The notes below the pieces were generated by a model. The model saw only the letters and a list, made by a program, of their open reading frames with translations, was not told the origin of the DNA and searched no databases. DNA of 64,000 bases from Oscillatoriaceae cyanobacterium Prado104 (GTDB lineage Bacteria > Cyanobacteriota > Cyanobacteriia > Cyanobacteriales > Microcoleaceae): the NCBI GenBank assembly GCA_025454405.1, contig JALOON010000051.1:52846-116845 (forward strand), written 5' to 3'. Shown here piece after piece: positions 1 to 10,165 of this stretch; the stretch's first letter is position 1, and each line of letters starts with the position of its first letter. The position numbers and the translations under genes were made by a program.

Positions 1-3000
1 AATCGCGCTCCGCCAAACAATCCAAAATCAGGAGTTGCCGCATTCAAATTCACCTCGTAACCCAAATCGGCCAAAGATGCGATCGTCACAGGGCTAATCG
101 GCGGATTCCCAGCCTTGCCGCTGAAGTTCAAATCGGCCGTCATTACCTCATCTTGGAACAGCGCCTCATTCCAGTGGAAACCAGCCGAACCTTTACCCTC
201 AGTTTCCAGAGAAATCGCATCAGTCAAACCGCCCAAATCTTTGAACGCATCAACCGCCTGCTTCCCGTTATACTGAGCCAGCGGCGTACCCGCATAATCC
301 ACCAAACCCTTAGCTTCCCAAAGATTCCCAAAGCCCAAAGCGTGCAAAAACTCGTGCTGCACAACGCCGAACAACTTCCCAGAACGCTCCAACTCGGCAA
401 TATCCGCAGCATCAAACTGCACTAAAGATTGAGCGGGCAACATGGTTCCGTAGCGCATGAAATCAATTTTAGTCCGCGCCTGCGTCCCGATCGCACCGTC
501 AATATTTGCAGTAGAAATCTTGATATTGATATCGTCAATAATCTTGCCGTCAACCACTGCACTCGGCAACCCTTTGCCAATTAATCCAGCCACACTTTTT
601 GCCGCGGCTTGCATAATCGCCTGTTGCGAAGCACTCAGCGGCGTTTCATATTCCAAATCAATATTAAACGGCTCAGTGGCGGTACTCTCAAATCCCGAGA
701 GAACGTAAGTTGCCGGATTGGCATTCCGTTGGTCGATCTTGACAATCACCTCTGCTGGTGCATTGGCTGGCAACTGCAATTTATGACTGCCTTTGCTGAA
801 GGATTGAGTCCCCAATAATTGCCCCGAAGTTGTCAAATAGCTGACGGATAAGTCGCCTGAAAGGACGGAAAACTTAGCACCATTTAAGTAGCGACTGTCA
901 ACCCGATAAATATCCGACGGATCGATGCTGCTAACCTGATCGATGACATCTTCGGTAGCAGAAGGAATCAGTTGCGTTGCATTAGCAAGATTGTTGCTGC
1001 CCCGATCGACATTTGTTTGAGGGATTCCAGGGACTTTAGCGGCAGGATGAGTCGGATCTCCGGGTAACTGCTTGGCATTCGGATGTTGAGAAATGAAGAC
1101 ATCAGTAATCGTTCGCAGTCCGGGTTTAACCGTATAAAGTTCCGGTACAGTTACTTTTGCCAACTGCACCGCAGCCGCCACATTCAACAAACCAGAGCCA
1201 GTTTGTGCGTCCCAATTCGGTCGATCGAGGTCTGTAGCAGTACGCTTGATAATGTCTATTGCCTGAGTGTAATTCAGCTTGGGATTTGCTGCCAAAACTT
1301 GCGCGATCGCATTTGTAACTTCAACAGCAGCAACCTTGGTGCTGGATGTATTGTCGCTGCTACCTCCAGCGAGAATATCGAGACTATTGCCGCTACCCGA
1401 ATAATCTGCCAATTTAAACGCATTGGACAGTGCAACAGCATCGTTAAATCGTTGAGCCGCACCTACAGTAACTACGCTGTCAATTTCCTTTGATAACAAA
1501 CCGAGAGCAGACATTGTGCCTGGATTATCTCCAGCCGGAACGACAACGATAACATTATTTTGGTGCGCGTAGGCGATCGCGGCTCGTTCTTCTGCCGTCA
1601 GTTTGCTGCGCGGAATAACTGTTCCATCAGGCTGAGTTTCGGTGAGGTTGATGTTGATATTAACAACTGCATGGGGTTGCTTCGATACCTTAGCATCATC
1701 CACAAATTTAATCAGATTTTGTACCCAGTTAACGGAAGTATTCTCAGGCTTAGCGACTGGCTGCTGCTGCGGGTTATTATTAACGATCGTACCGTTGCTT
1801 TGAGCTGTTTCAAGCCTGTCTGCCATTGAATCGATCGAGCTATTTCCTGCGCTCGCTGAAGGAGAGGAATTAGTTGTGCTATTTGCTGGTTTTTGCTGTG
1901 CAACGATCGCACTCTTTTCCCCAGCAGGATTGTTGACAGTCAAGCCAGTCTCAGTGATAAAACCTACTAAAGGTCGATCGGCTTGAGGAAACTCGAATTG
2001 TACTGCCTGAACGGGTGCGACTGGTTTAGGTGCGACTTTTACAACCATATCTTCCAGCCGCGAAATCAACGCCGCTGTATTATCAGAAATCGGAGTTGTT
2101 TTTGTTTGCTCTTTCAACTTCTCAGTCATCGTTTCCAACCGAGAAATCAAAGTCCGATCGCCCGCATTCTCCCCAACAACACCTCCACTACCCAAATTGC
2201 TCAAATGCTGTTTAATACTTTCCAATCTGGCTATCCAATCAGCATTGACATCGCTATCTTTTTGTGCTAATTCCTCCTTGTTCGGTGCTGTTACCGGAGT
2301 CGAATTATTCTCTGTTGTCTCTTCCACTATCTGAGAAGTTGGCAATGACTCTTTTGGTACTGTTACATCACTGACAGCCGGAGTCTCAGTCTCAGTAACT
2401 ATTTCCTTCGCCGGCGATTCTTCACCCTTATTAACGGCCGTCACTGGCATACTTTCCCCAGTCTCTTTCACGGGCAAATTCGGCTGAACTTCCGCAGTCT
2501 TGTTAGGCTCGATCGCACCTATTTTCTGGCTTTCCTCCGCCGCTGAACCAACACTATTTTCCGGCAAACCAACTTTCGGAATCTCGGTTTTTACAACTTC
2601 AGTTTCTGTCTTAGTTTCTGCTGGCAAAACTTCGGGTTTTGTTTCTACTTTTTCAGTTGGTTTCGTTGCTGCAACTTCCGGATCGGTAGAAGTTCGATCG
2701 GGCAAATTTGTAGCTGCTGGAGTTTCAGCAATTTTGTCTTTTTCCTCGATCGCGACTGCAGGAGAAACAGGAGTTTTTTCAACTGGCAATTTTTCAGGAT
2801 TGTCCGCTGCGATATCCTTATCATCAGTTGGTGTAGTTGTCTCGAATGTAGAATGTGAATCTACATTTTCTGCCGTTTCAACTGTTGTCGGAGTGTCTGA
2901 ATCATTCGCAGTATCTTTGACTTTTCCCTCAGTTTTCACCTCGGAAATATCAGGATTTTCATCTACTTTATCTGTTGGTGCAACCTTAGTTGGTTCGGCA

Positions 3001-4727
3001 GTATTTTTGTCATTGTTTGCCGTTGGTTCGGGAGTCTTCGGAATTTTTTTATCGGAAGTAGATGGATTCAGAATCTCTTTTTCTAAATCATCAATTAATT
3101 CGGTTACTTCCCCTTCTAAATTCGGTTTGGTTTCCGGTTCCGGGGTAATGTAAGGCATGGCATAAGCAATTACAGCTTTGCCCAAATCGGTTTTGCGCCA
3201 ATCCTTATCCGGGTTGACTACACTATCCATTAACGGCGCTTTACCAGTCGCGCCCCGTATTTGGAAGGTAAAATCGTTGTAATCCTTATCAGTCCCTAGA
3301 TCGAATCGCAGATCTTCCATCGCAAAGGTATTCCCTTCTCCGGTAACATCGGCAATTTGACCCAAATGAAATGCTTCGTTCGGATTCGCTGTTACCATCG
3401 AGAATAAAGGACGTTTGTCGCCGCCAAAAGCTGGATTGTCATAGGCGAATTTGACAGTATCGTTCGGGACTATCATAATCCCAAATTCATCTCCCGGAGT
3501 CATCGCAAATGTCTTGACTCCTGAATACGCTCCCTCGTTAAAATTACCTTCGGGTAAATTACCAGAAAATCTCGCACCTTCGCTCAAATCGTCGATCGCT
3601 ATGTAACCTTTTTCAGAATTGCTCATCGCCCGCGCCGCAGCTTCTTTGATAAACTCTTCCGAACCAGGTACAAATTTCTCCATGCCTTTGAGGCTGATAA
3701 TCGCTAATTGACCGCGATACAAGCCTCCATCTAATAGATAATCGATGCTGACTTTACCCGTTGAGCCAACAATAAATGTTCCCTGTGTAAATGGGTTGGA
3801 TGCCGTTATTGGTTTGCGATCGGACTCTAATTCTTTTGTTGTTTCAGCAGTCGGAATTGAAGTATCCGCATTCTCTGTTTTCTTATCTTCTCCGATGTTG
3901 GTAGCAGTATTCGATTTTTCCGCTGGCTTGCTGGCATCTGAAACAGCTACAGTATCGCCTGTTTTTAGTTCTTTATCGACAACTGTTTCGCCCGCTGTTG
4001 CAGATTTTTCCGGTTCTGCTTTGCTGTTGGTTTCGGAACCAGCAATAACAGGTTTTTCAGTATTTAATGGTGTATCGATCGCACCTTCAGCAGTTACAGT
4101 TGTTTTCGGTTCGGTTTTGACGGTTTCGGAACCAACAATAACAGGTTTTTCAGTAGTTGATGGTGTGTCGATCGCACCTTCAGCAGTTACAGTTTTTTCC
4201 GGTTCGGATTTGACGGTTTCGGAACCTGTAATAACAGGTCGATCGGTAGTTGCTGGTGTTACTTCTGCGGTGACAATCTTGTCATCCACAGCATCTCCTG
4301 TAATTGCATCTTTATTAGCAGTCGGTTTTTCCAAAGTTGCGACGCTGTTTGAGGAAAGTGCATCTTCTGATTTAGCACCAGTCAGAGTGTCTGCTGCTGC
4401 TGCTTGTAGAGTGTTAGTTTCTGCTAAATTCAGCGTGTATTTGATGTCGCCTGTGACTTGCAAAACTTTGAGTGTATAATCTCCAGCAATTAAGCTGTCA
4501 GTGATAATTGTGTCTGCCGCATTTCCTGCGTTAGTGGAACTGTAAAGCATCGTGCCGCTGCTGTTCAATAAAAATATGTCGGCATTCCCGCTTAAATTGT
4601 CGATCGCAAATTTGAAATTTCCCGGACTTGCGATGTTAAATTTATAAAGGTCAAAGATATTTGCAGCACCAACACTACCTGTGTAGCTTTTACTGTCAGT
4701 CAACGCCCCGATATTGAGTTCAGTCAT
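1..4727 (-). CDS. Large exported/surface protein, partial: PPC + DUF4114 + degenerate subtilase + HExxH metallopeptidase-like domain
   Basis: The frame is open from an ATG at 4727 to the left window edge, at least 1575 residues with no stop. Residues ~1-100 resemble a bacterial pre-peptidase C-terminal (PPC) beta domain. Residues ~410-490 match DUF4114 (ending near DLGTDKDYNDFTFQIRG). A Thr/Pro/Glu/Lys-rich low-complexity linker follows to ~residue 850, then short RLE-type helical repeats. Next comes a subtilase-like region (RPLVGFITETG, VIVVVPAGDNPG, LLNVAAAVQLAK), then a domain with a perfect zinc motif HEFLHALGFGNLW (His codons at 342-356). The three expected subtilase catalytic positions look lost, so the S8 part is probably a pseudoenzyme. 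No signal peptide is visible; related proteins with PPC/DUF4114 modules are usually secreted by C-terminal signals, which here would lie outside the window. Specific function unknown. Confidence 0.8.
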   Translation of the reverse strand, partial: MTELNIGALTDSKSYTGSVGAANIFDLYKFNIASPGNFKFAIDNLSGNADIFLLNSSGTMLYSSTNAGNAADTIITDSLIAGDYTLKVLQVTGDIKYTLNLAETNTLQAAAADTLTGAKSEDALSSNSVATLEKPTANKDAITGDAVDDKIVTAEVTPATTDRPVITGSETVKSEPEKTVTAEGAIDTPSTTEKPVIVGSETVKTEPKTTVTAEGAIDTPLNTEKPVIAGSETNSKAEPEKSATAGETVVDKELKTGDTVAVSDASKPAEKSNTATNIGEDKKTENADTSIPTAETTKELESDRKPITASNPFTQGTFIVGSTGKVSIDYLLDGGLYRGQLAIISLKGMEKFVPGSEEFIKEAAARAMSNSEKGYIAIDDLSEGARFSGNLPEGNFNEGAYSGVKTFAMTPGDEFGIMIVPNDTVKFAYDNPAFGGDKRPLFSMVTANPNEAFHLGQIADVTGEGNTFAMEDLRFDLGTDKDYNDFTFQIRGATGKAPLMDSVVNPDKDWRKTDLGKAVIAYAMPYITPEPETKPNLEGEVTELIDDLEKEILNPSTSDKKIPKTPEPTANNDKNTAEPTKVAPTDKVDENPDISEVKTEGKVKDTANDSDTPTTVETAENVDSHSTFETTTPTDDKDIAADNPEKLPVEKTPVSPAVAIEEKDKIAETPAATNLPDRTSTDPEVAATKPTEKVETKPEVLPAETKTETEVVKTEIPKVGLPENSVGSAAEESQKIGAIEPNKTAEVQPNLPVKETGESMPVTAVNKGEESPAKEIVTETETPAVSDVTVPKESLPTSQIVEETTENNSTPVTAPNKEELAQKDSDVNADWIARLESIKQHLSNLGSGGVVGENAGDRTLISRLETMTEKLKEQTKTTPISDNTAALISRLEDMVVKVAPKPVAPVQAVQFEFPQADRPLVGFITETGLTVNNPAGEKSAIVAQQKPANSTTNSSPSASAGNSSIDSMADRLETAQSNGTIVNNNPQQQPVAKPENTSVNWVQNLIKFVDDAKVSKQPHAVVNININLTETQPDGTVIPRSKLTAEERAAIAYAHQNNVIVVVPAGDNPGTMSALGLLSKEIDSVVTVGAAQRFNDAVALSNAFKLADYSGSGNSLDILAGGSSDNTSSTKVAAVEVTNAIAQVLAANPKLNYTQAIDIIKRTATDLDRPNWDAQTGSGLLNVAAAVQLAKVTVPELYTVKPGLRTITDVFISQHPNAKQLPGDPTHPAAKVPGIPQTNVDRGSNNLANATQLIPSATEDVIDQVSSIDPSDIYRVDSRYLNGAKFSVLSGDLSVSYLTTSGQLLGTQSFSKGSHKLQLPANAPAEVIVKIDQRNANPATYVLSGFESTATEPFNIDLEYETPLSASQQAIMQAAAKSVAGLIGKGLPSAVVDGKIIDDINIKISTANIDGAIGTQARTKIDFMRYGTMLPAQSLVQFDAADIAELERSGKLFGVVQHEFLHALGFGNLWEAKGLVDYAGTPLAQYNGKQAVDAFKDLGGLTDAISLETEGKGSAGFHWNEALFQDEVMTADLNFSGKAGNPPISPVTIASLADLGYEVNLNAATPDFGLFGGAR
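4010..4270 (-). repeat. In-frame 93-bp tandem repeat in the linker of the surface protein
   Basis: About three units with a 93-bp (31-residue) period; identical 10-mers recur at 4088 and 4181. Each unit encodes a version of TTEKPVIVGSETVKTEP followed by TVTAEGAIDTP. The period is a multiple of three, so unit gain or loss keeps the frame. Two units are nearly identical; the flanking ones are degenerate. Confidence 0.75.
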
Positions 4728-5013
4728 ACTGCCCCTGGAAAATAGTTGCTTGAATGTGCTCTCAAATATCTATCTGGGCGGCATCGAGAATTTTATGCGT
4801 ATTCCGGAAAATCGTTACATAAGTTCACATTAAGGGGTTCGATCGCCCGCCGTAGGTTGGATTGAACTCAGATTCAAAGATACTGAGGGTCGATCGACCG
4901 TAGGGGCGATCGCTCACCAGTTGCTTGGTAAAACTTAAAATAGTGTGCAGAATCACCGACTTGTGACCCAAGACAGACGAAAATATCGCTACCCGAAAGT
5001 AGAGGCTTTGTCT

Positions 5014-7572
5014 ATGCAGCCGATTCGCACATTTAACGTTTCTCCTTCACTACCCCCAATTCTCGAACCCCTGCGCAAGCTTGCCTACAACTTGCACTGG
5101 GACTGGAACGTCGAAACAAAAGACCTGTTCCGCCGCCTCGATCGAGATCTCTGGGATTCCAGCAACCAAAATCCGGTACTGATGCTGGGAACCATCTCTC
5201 AAGAGCGACTGCACGAAATGTCCGAAGATGAAGGCTTCATCGCTCAAATGAATCGAGCGGCGCAGCAGTTAGATGATTATCTTAAAAACCGGGCTTGGTA
5301 TCGCAAGCAGCGCGGCACCGGACAGCAGGAATGCTATGCTTACTTTTCGATGGAATTCGGTTTGGTCAAAGCGCTGCCGATTTATTCCGGCGGTTTGGGC
5401 GTGCTCGCTGGCGACCACCTCAAATCTGCTAGCGATTTGGGTTTGCCCTTAGTCGGCGTCGGGTTGCTATACCAAGAAGGTTATTTTTCCCAGTATCTCA
5501 ACGCTGATGGGTGGCAGCAAGAACGCTATCCGATTAACGATTTCTACAACATGCCGCTCCACCCAGAACGCAATCCTGACGGTTCGGAATTGCGGATCGA
5601 GGTAGATTATCCGGGCCGCAAGGTGTACGCGCGGATTTGGCGGGTGCAAGTGGGTACGGTTCCCCTGTACTTGATGGATACAAATATTGAACCGAACAGC
5701 CGTTACGACCAAGATATTACCGACCAACTCTACGGCGGCGATAAAACTCTGCGGATGCACCAGGAAATCATGCTGGGTATCGGCGGCGTGAAAATGCTCA
5801 AAGCCCTGGGGCTGAACGTGACGGCCTATCACATGAATGAAGGCCACGCTGCTTTCATGGCTTTGGAAAGAATCCGGATGCTGATGGAGGAATATCGCCT
5901 GAGTTTCCAGGAAGCGGAACAGGTGGTGGTGTCCAGCAGCATGTTTACGACTCACACGCCCGTACCTGCTGGCTTCGATTTGTTCGAGCCGGATATGGTG
6001 ATGCACTATTTGGGTCAGTATTCCAGGATGTTTGGCCTGTCGCAAAATGAGTTTCTGGGATTGGGCCGCGAGGATACTGGCGATTTGTCGGCTCCCCTGA
6101 ATATGGCGATTCTGGCGATTAAAATGTCGAGTTTTGTCAATGGGGTGGCGGCTTTGCACGGTGTCGTGTCGCGCCCGATGTTTGGCGGGCTGTGGCCGGG
6201 TTTGCCCATCGAGGAGGTGCCGATTACTTCGATTACGAATGGCGTGCACGCTCGCAGTTGCGTGGCGAAGTCTACTCAGGAATTGTACGATCGCTACTTA
6301 GGCCCGGATTGGCCGATGACTCGCAAGGACGATCGGCTCTGGGATAGAATGCAGTCGATTCCTGATGAGGAATTGTGGCGCAATCACGAGCGCTGCCGGT
6401 CGGAGTTGGTGGTGTTCGCTAGGGAATGGCTGGAAAAAACCCTGCGGGAACGGGGCGCTGCAAAGGCGGAAATCGAACGCGCTCGGGAGGCTCTCGATCC
6501 GAAGGTGTTGACTATTGGGTTTGCGCGCCGTTTTGCTACTTACAAGCGGGCGACGCTGTTTTTGCGCGATGTCGCGCGCATTATGCGGATCATGCAAGAC
6601 AAAAACCGCCCGGTGCAGTTTGTGATTGCTGGTAAGGCTCACCCGATGGATATTCCGGGTAAGGAGTTGATTCGGGATATCGTTCATTTCATCCGCGAAC
6701 ACGACACGATTAATTCGATGGTGTTTTTGCCGAATTACGACATTCACGTTTCTCGGATGATGGTGGCGGGCTGCGATGTGTGGCTGAATACGCCCCGCCG
6801 CCCCCGCGAGGCTTCGGGTACTTCGGGGATGAAAGCTTCGATGAACGGTTTGCCGAATCTGAGCATCCTTGATGGCTGGTGGGATGAGGCGGATTACGTT
6901 CGCACCGGTTGGCCGATCGGACATGGGGAGTTTTACGAGGATACTAAGTATCAGGATGAAGTTGAGGCGAATGCTTTGTACGACTTGATGGAAAAAGAAG
7001 TTGTACCGCTGTTTTACAACCGGGATGCTGATGGAATTCCTCGCGGTTGGACGGCGAAAATGAAGGATTCGATTCGCTTGAATTGTCCTTTCTTTAATAC
7101 GGCTCGGATGGTGAAAGATTACGCGCGGCGGGCTTATTTCCCGGTGAGCGATCGCTTTTTCACTATGACTGCGGATAATTGCTCTGCGGCTAAAGATCTG
7201 TCTCACTGGAAGCAGAATTTGCTGGAAAAATGGCACGGAATTAAGATTGATGCTGTTGATATTTCACAGGATAAAGAGGTTAAGGTCGATCAGTCGATCG
7301 ATGTGAAAGCTCGCATCAATTTAATGGGATTGACGCCGGATGACGTGCAAGTCGAACTTTATCAAGGTTCGATCGATGCGTCGGGCGAAATTGTCGGCGG
7401 CTTGCCGGTGGTAATGGAGTATTTGGGAGAAGATGCTCACAAATCAAGTCTGTATGCGGCTGACATTACTTATACTTCGAGCGGTTTGCAGGGTTTGTCG
7501 CTGCGGGTTTTGCCGAAGCACAAAAATCTCAGCACTCCTTATGAACCAGGCGTGATTCTTTGGGCTCATTAA
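5014..7572 (+). CDS. glgP: Alpha-glucan (glycogen) phosphorylase
   Basis: An 852-residue GT35 phosphorylase of the short bacterial type, which releases glucose 1-phosphate from glycogen using phosphate and pyridoxal phosphate. The PLP-lysine signature EASGTSGMKASMNG is intact around residues 600-612, followed by LSILDGWWDE. The N-terminus MQPIRTFNVSPSLP with the family-typical NLHWDW is clear. I chose ATG 5014 because it has an AGAGG ribosome-binding sequence 8 bases upstream; an in-frame GTG at 4945 would add 23 poorly family-like residues. The gene is divergent from the surface protein and monocistronic. With the pfkA and treS-maltokinase genes in this window it belongs to storage-carbon mobilisation. 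Confidence 0.95.
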   Translation: MQPIRTFNVSPSLPPILEPLRKLAYNLHWDWNVETKDLFRRLDRDLWDSSNQNPVLMLGTISQERLHEMSEDEGFIAQMNRAAQQLDDYLKNRAWYRKQRGTGQQECYAYFSMEFGLVKALPIYSGGLGVLAGDHLKSASDLGLPLVGVGLLYQEGYFSQYLNADGWQQERYPINDFYNMPLHPERNPDGSELRIEVDYPGRKVYARIWRVQVGTVPLYLMDTNIEPNSRYDQDITDQLYGGDKTLRMHQEIMLGIGGVKMLKALGLNVTAYHMNEGHAAFMALERIRMLMEEYRLSFQEAEQVVVSSSMFTTHTPVPAGFDLFEPDMVMHYLGQYSRMFGLSQNEFLGLGREDTGDLSAPLNMAILAIKMSSFVNGVAALHGVVSRPMFGGLWPGLPIEEVPITSITNGVHARSCVAKSTQELYDRYLGPDWPMTRKDDRLWDRMQSIPDEELWRNHERCRSELVVFAREWLEKTLRERGAAKAEIERAREALDPKVLTIGFARRFATYKRATLFLRDVARIMRIMQDKNRPVQFVIAGKAHPMDIPGKELIRDIVHFIREHDTINSMVFLPNYDIHVSRMMVAGCDVWLNTPRRPREASGTSGMKASMNGLPNLSILDGWWDEADYVRTGWPIGHGEFYEDTKYQDEVEANALYDLMEKEVVPLFYNRDADGIPRGWTAKMKDSIRLNCPFFNTARMVKDYARRAYFPVSDRFFTMTADNCSAAKDLSHWKQNLLEKWHGIKIDAVDISQDKEVKVDQSIDVKARINLMGLTPDDVQVELYQGSIDASGEIVGGLPVVMEYLGEDAHKSSLYAADITYTSSGLQGLSLRVLPKHKNLSTPYEPGVILWAH

Positions 7573-8073
7573 GGAAGGAAGAAGGAAGAAGGAAGAAGGA
7601 AGAGGGAAGAAGCAAAAATTCTCCCCATCTCCCCATCCCCCCATCTCCCCATCTCCCCATCCCCTCCCTCCTGTCTTAAAATTTTGAACCGCAGAGGGCG
7701 CAGAGAGCGCAGAGAGGTTGCCCGATCGTTTGGTGGGGGAGTTTTAAGGAGAGGTTTAGAGCAGGTAAAATCTAGAGTGGCTACTGGCAGAGTTTCAGCT
7801 TCTGGTTGAAGTTCTGCCAGTTCTCTTTTTTTGTATTTGAGATTATTTGAAATTAGCAGCAACATACTATTTACTATATATTTATATTACTACTAATATT
7901 AGGGTGTTTTTGGGTGCAGCTTACCGCTACTGAGAACAGATTGTCACGGTGACACCTGACAATTGCACGAGTTCGGGCTTTCAACTATCGATCGCGCCAT
8001 TATCCTTTTAACAGGAAACAAGTTAAAGCGATCGTGCTAATTAACCTGTTTGGCAAACAGCAGGCAATTCATG

Positions 8074-8206
8074 CTAAATCCAGGTGAAAAACTCCTCTAG
8101 CTTTGAGGGTGGGTAGCAGGGACGCTGCCCCCGTGCCTGCTGCCCCGATGGGGGGATGGGGCGAAATTAGCTTGCGAGTTCGCTCTCGGAGGCAACCCGG
8201 ATTTAG
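8074..8206. mobile_element. MITE-like element, CTAAATCCGGGTT family
   Basis: Terminal inverted repeats CTAAATCCAGGT (8074-8085) and ACCCGGATTTAG (8195-8206) match with one mismatch. The interior is GC-rich with short hairpins and has no coding capacity. The same termini bound elements at 38475-38593 and 50281-50386, and half an element lies at 44253-44297. Confidence 0.55.
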
Positions 8207-8345
8207 GAGCGTTTGAGTATTGCCGCAGATATATAAGCGCGATCGAATTGTGCTTGGAAAATCTTTATTTGAAAATCTTTAAAAGATGCAGCTACTAAAC
8301 TGGTTGGTATTACTAAATGACGGGGGATATTAAGCCTCTAGGTGT

Positions 8346-8377
8346 TTGTGACATTTGCGGTGAAATTCTGGTATGAT
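8346..8377 (+). promoter_or_regulatory. Possible sigma-70-like promoter of the hybrid kinase
   Basis: TATGAT at 8372-8377 lies 41 bases before the start codon. The best -35-like box, TTGTGA at 8346-8351, gives a long 20-base spacer, so the -35 assignment is weak. Confidence 0.3.
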
Positions 8378-8418
8378 AGTAAGTTTAATTTAAGAGACAT
8401 CAAAAAAAATCAAGCTCC

Positions 8419-9864
8419 ATGAACCACAGCGAAACAGCTCCGCAACCTGCCACTATTATGATAGTTGAAGATTCTCCAGTTAACTTGCTACTGCTGGCAG
8501 GAGTGTTAACGAAAGAAGGATACAGTGTTAGACAGGTGCAGGATGGCACTCAGGCACTATCAATTGCAGCTAGCGTTCCTTTAGATTTGATTTTGCTAGA
8601 TATCGATTTACCGCAAATGAACGGTTATGAAGTTTGCAAACAACTTAAAGCAGCCGAGGAAACTCACGACATCCCCGTCATTTTTATTAGCGGTTTGAAT
8701 GAGGTGCAGGATAAAATTAAAGGTTTTAGCGTCGGCGCAGTAGATTATATTGCTAAACCTTTTCAAATACTAGAAGTTTTTGCTCGAGTTAAAACTCACT
8801 TAAATTTGCGACAGATGCAGAAAAGATTGGCATCCAAAAATGAAGAAATTGCACGAGCAAATGAGAAATTAAATTCTACTTTATTAGAACTTAAAGCTAC
8901 TCAAGCCCAAATGATAAATTCTGAAAAAATGGCAGCCTTGGGACAATTAATAGCAGGAGTTGCTCACGAAATTAATACTCCTTTAGGAGCCATTGTCTCA
9001 TCGGCAGGGAACATCGTGCAGTTTTTGGAGCGATCGCTAGAAGAGTTGCCAAAGTTATTTAAATCCTTATCTGCAGAAGAAGAGCAAATTTTTTCAGCGC
9101 TGCTGAAGAGGTCGATGCAAGAAAAATTAAATTTATCTGCTAGAGAAGAGCGAAAAATGAAAAGACTCTTGATAGGTGAATTAAAGCTCGCAAGCATAGA
9201 TAAGGCTGAAGAAATAGCTGATACTATGGTGGACATGAAAATCTATGATTCTATAGAGGAGTTTTTGCCCCTATTGAAAAGACAGGATGGTTTATATATT
9301 GTAAGTTTAGCATATAAACTTTCTGGGCTGCAAAGGGGAATGCAAACCATAGAAATGGCAGCAGAAAGGGCAGCAAAGGTAATATATGCATTAAAATCTT
9401 ATTCTCGTTTCGATCTCTCCGACGCCAAAACTTTAGCCCGCATACCTGACACCATAGAAACTGTGCTGACTTTGTATCACAATCAAATCAAACAGGGAGT
9501 AGATGTAATTCAAAGTTATTTAGATTTGCCACCCGTTCACTGCTATCCCGACGAACTCACTCAGGTGTGGACAAATCTCGTCCACAACGCTTTGCAAGCT
9601 ATGGAAAGTCAAGGTACTTTAATCATTGAGGGAGTTCCTGATGGAGAGCGACTAAAGATTAGCATCACCGATAGCGGTCAGGGCATACCAGCAGAAATTA
9701 TAGATAAAATATTTGAGCCTTTTTTTACTACGAAATCTACTGGAGAAGGCAGCGGCTTGGGTCTTCATATTGTCAAAGAAATAATTGACAAACATCAGGG
9801 TAAAATAGAAGTTTATTCAATACCAGGTCAAACAACTTTTACTGTTTACCTTCCTATTAATTAG
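8419..9864 (+). CDS. Response regulator-histidine kinase hybrid
   Basis: 481 residues, cytosolic. An N-terminal receiver domain (residues ~12-128; acceptor Asp in LILLDIDLPQMNG, conserved Lys in AKPF) is followed by a coiled coil. The dimerisation helix has the phospho-acceptor His near residue 183 in AGVAHEINTPLGAI. A HATPase_c domain follows, with an N box (NLVHNALQAM), G1 (ITDSGQGI), and F/G2 boxes (EPFFTTKSTGEGSGLGL). Helices between ~200 and 300 form a long insert. The REC-first arrangement suggests that an upstream kinase controls it. It precedes the cyclase gene by 301 bases on the same strand, so the two may share a pathway. Signal unknown. Confidence 0.9.
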   Translation: MNHSETAPQPATIMIVEDSPVNLLLLAGVLTKEGYSVRQVQDGTQALSIAASVPLDLILLDIDLPQMNGYEVCKQLKAAEETHDIPVIFISGLNEVQDKIKGFSVGAVDYIAKPFQILEVFARVKTHLNLRQMQKRLASKNEEIARANEKLNSTLLELKATQAQMINSEKMAALGQLIAGVAHEINTPLGAIVSSAGNIVQFLERSLEELPKLFKSLSAEEEQIFSALLKRSMQEKLNLSAREERKMKRLLIGELKLASIDKAEEIADTMVDMKIYDSIEEFLPLLKRQDGLYIVSLAYKLSGLQRGMQTIEMAAERAAKVIYALKSYSRFDLSDAKTLARIPDTIETVLTLYHNQIKQGVDVIQSYLDLPPVHCYPDELTQVWTNLVHNALQAMESQGTLIIEGVPDGERLKISITDSGQGIPAEIIDKIFEPFFTTKSTGEGSGLGLHIVKEIIDKHQGKIEVYSIPGQTTFTVYLPIN

Positions 9865-10165
9865 CTAAATTTAATGTTTAAATCTCTAAATTTACTGTTT
9901 GTATTGAACGTTAAAAACTTGGATGCCCGAGTAGCAACGATCGATTCAAGCTAGTTACTGGCAGTAAATCTATTACTAATAATTGCGAAATGCCAGAATA
10001 AGATACTGAGGACAACCTAGAATAACAGTGAATGTTTGGCGATAGAATTGAAATTTAAAAATAGCAAGTGACAGAGAGCGATCGGAGGTAAACCTCCACC
10101 GTCACGCGCAAAAATATTGGGGTGAATTCTAGCTAGTTGCAGCAGAAAAAAAGGGTTAAAAAATT
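9865..10165 (+). other. Spacer between kinase and cyclase genes
   Basis: No gene. A short hairpin, GGAGGT-AA-ACCTCC, lies around 10085-10098. The position fits either an attenuating structure or a leader for the cyclase gene; I see no strong T-run. Confidence 0.35.

Larger units (their letters stand above)
7573..8418. other. Long intergenic region with low-complexity tracts and one MITE-like element
   Basis: No convincing gene. Bases 7573-7670 are GAAGGAA and CCCCATCT simple repeats, which keep several reading frames open without coding potential. Around 7690 there is a CGCAGAG repeat. 8074-8206 is a MITE-like element listed separately. The last 80 bases carry the probable promoter of the following kinase gene. 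Confidence 0.6.

Noticed and set aside
2500..4479. Long plus-strand open frames (Ser/Val-rich, 217 and 244 residues)
   Set aside because: They are antisense shadows of the low-complexity Thr/Glu/Lys linker of the minus-strand surface protein, whose frame is continuous and has recognisable domains.
5467..7236. Minus-strand frames of 260 and 312 residues opposite glgP
   Set aside because: They are antisense to a fully intact phosphorylase, His/Arg-rich and without domains.
7569..7865. 98-residue minus-strand frame
   Set aside because: It is mostly a translation of CCCCATCT and GGAAGAA simple repeats; no ribosome-binding site or conserved features.
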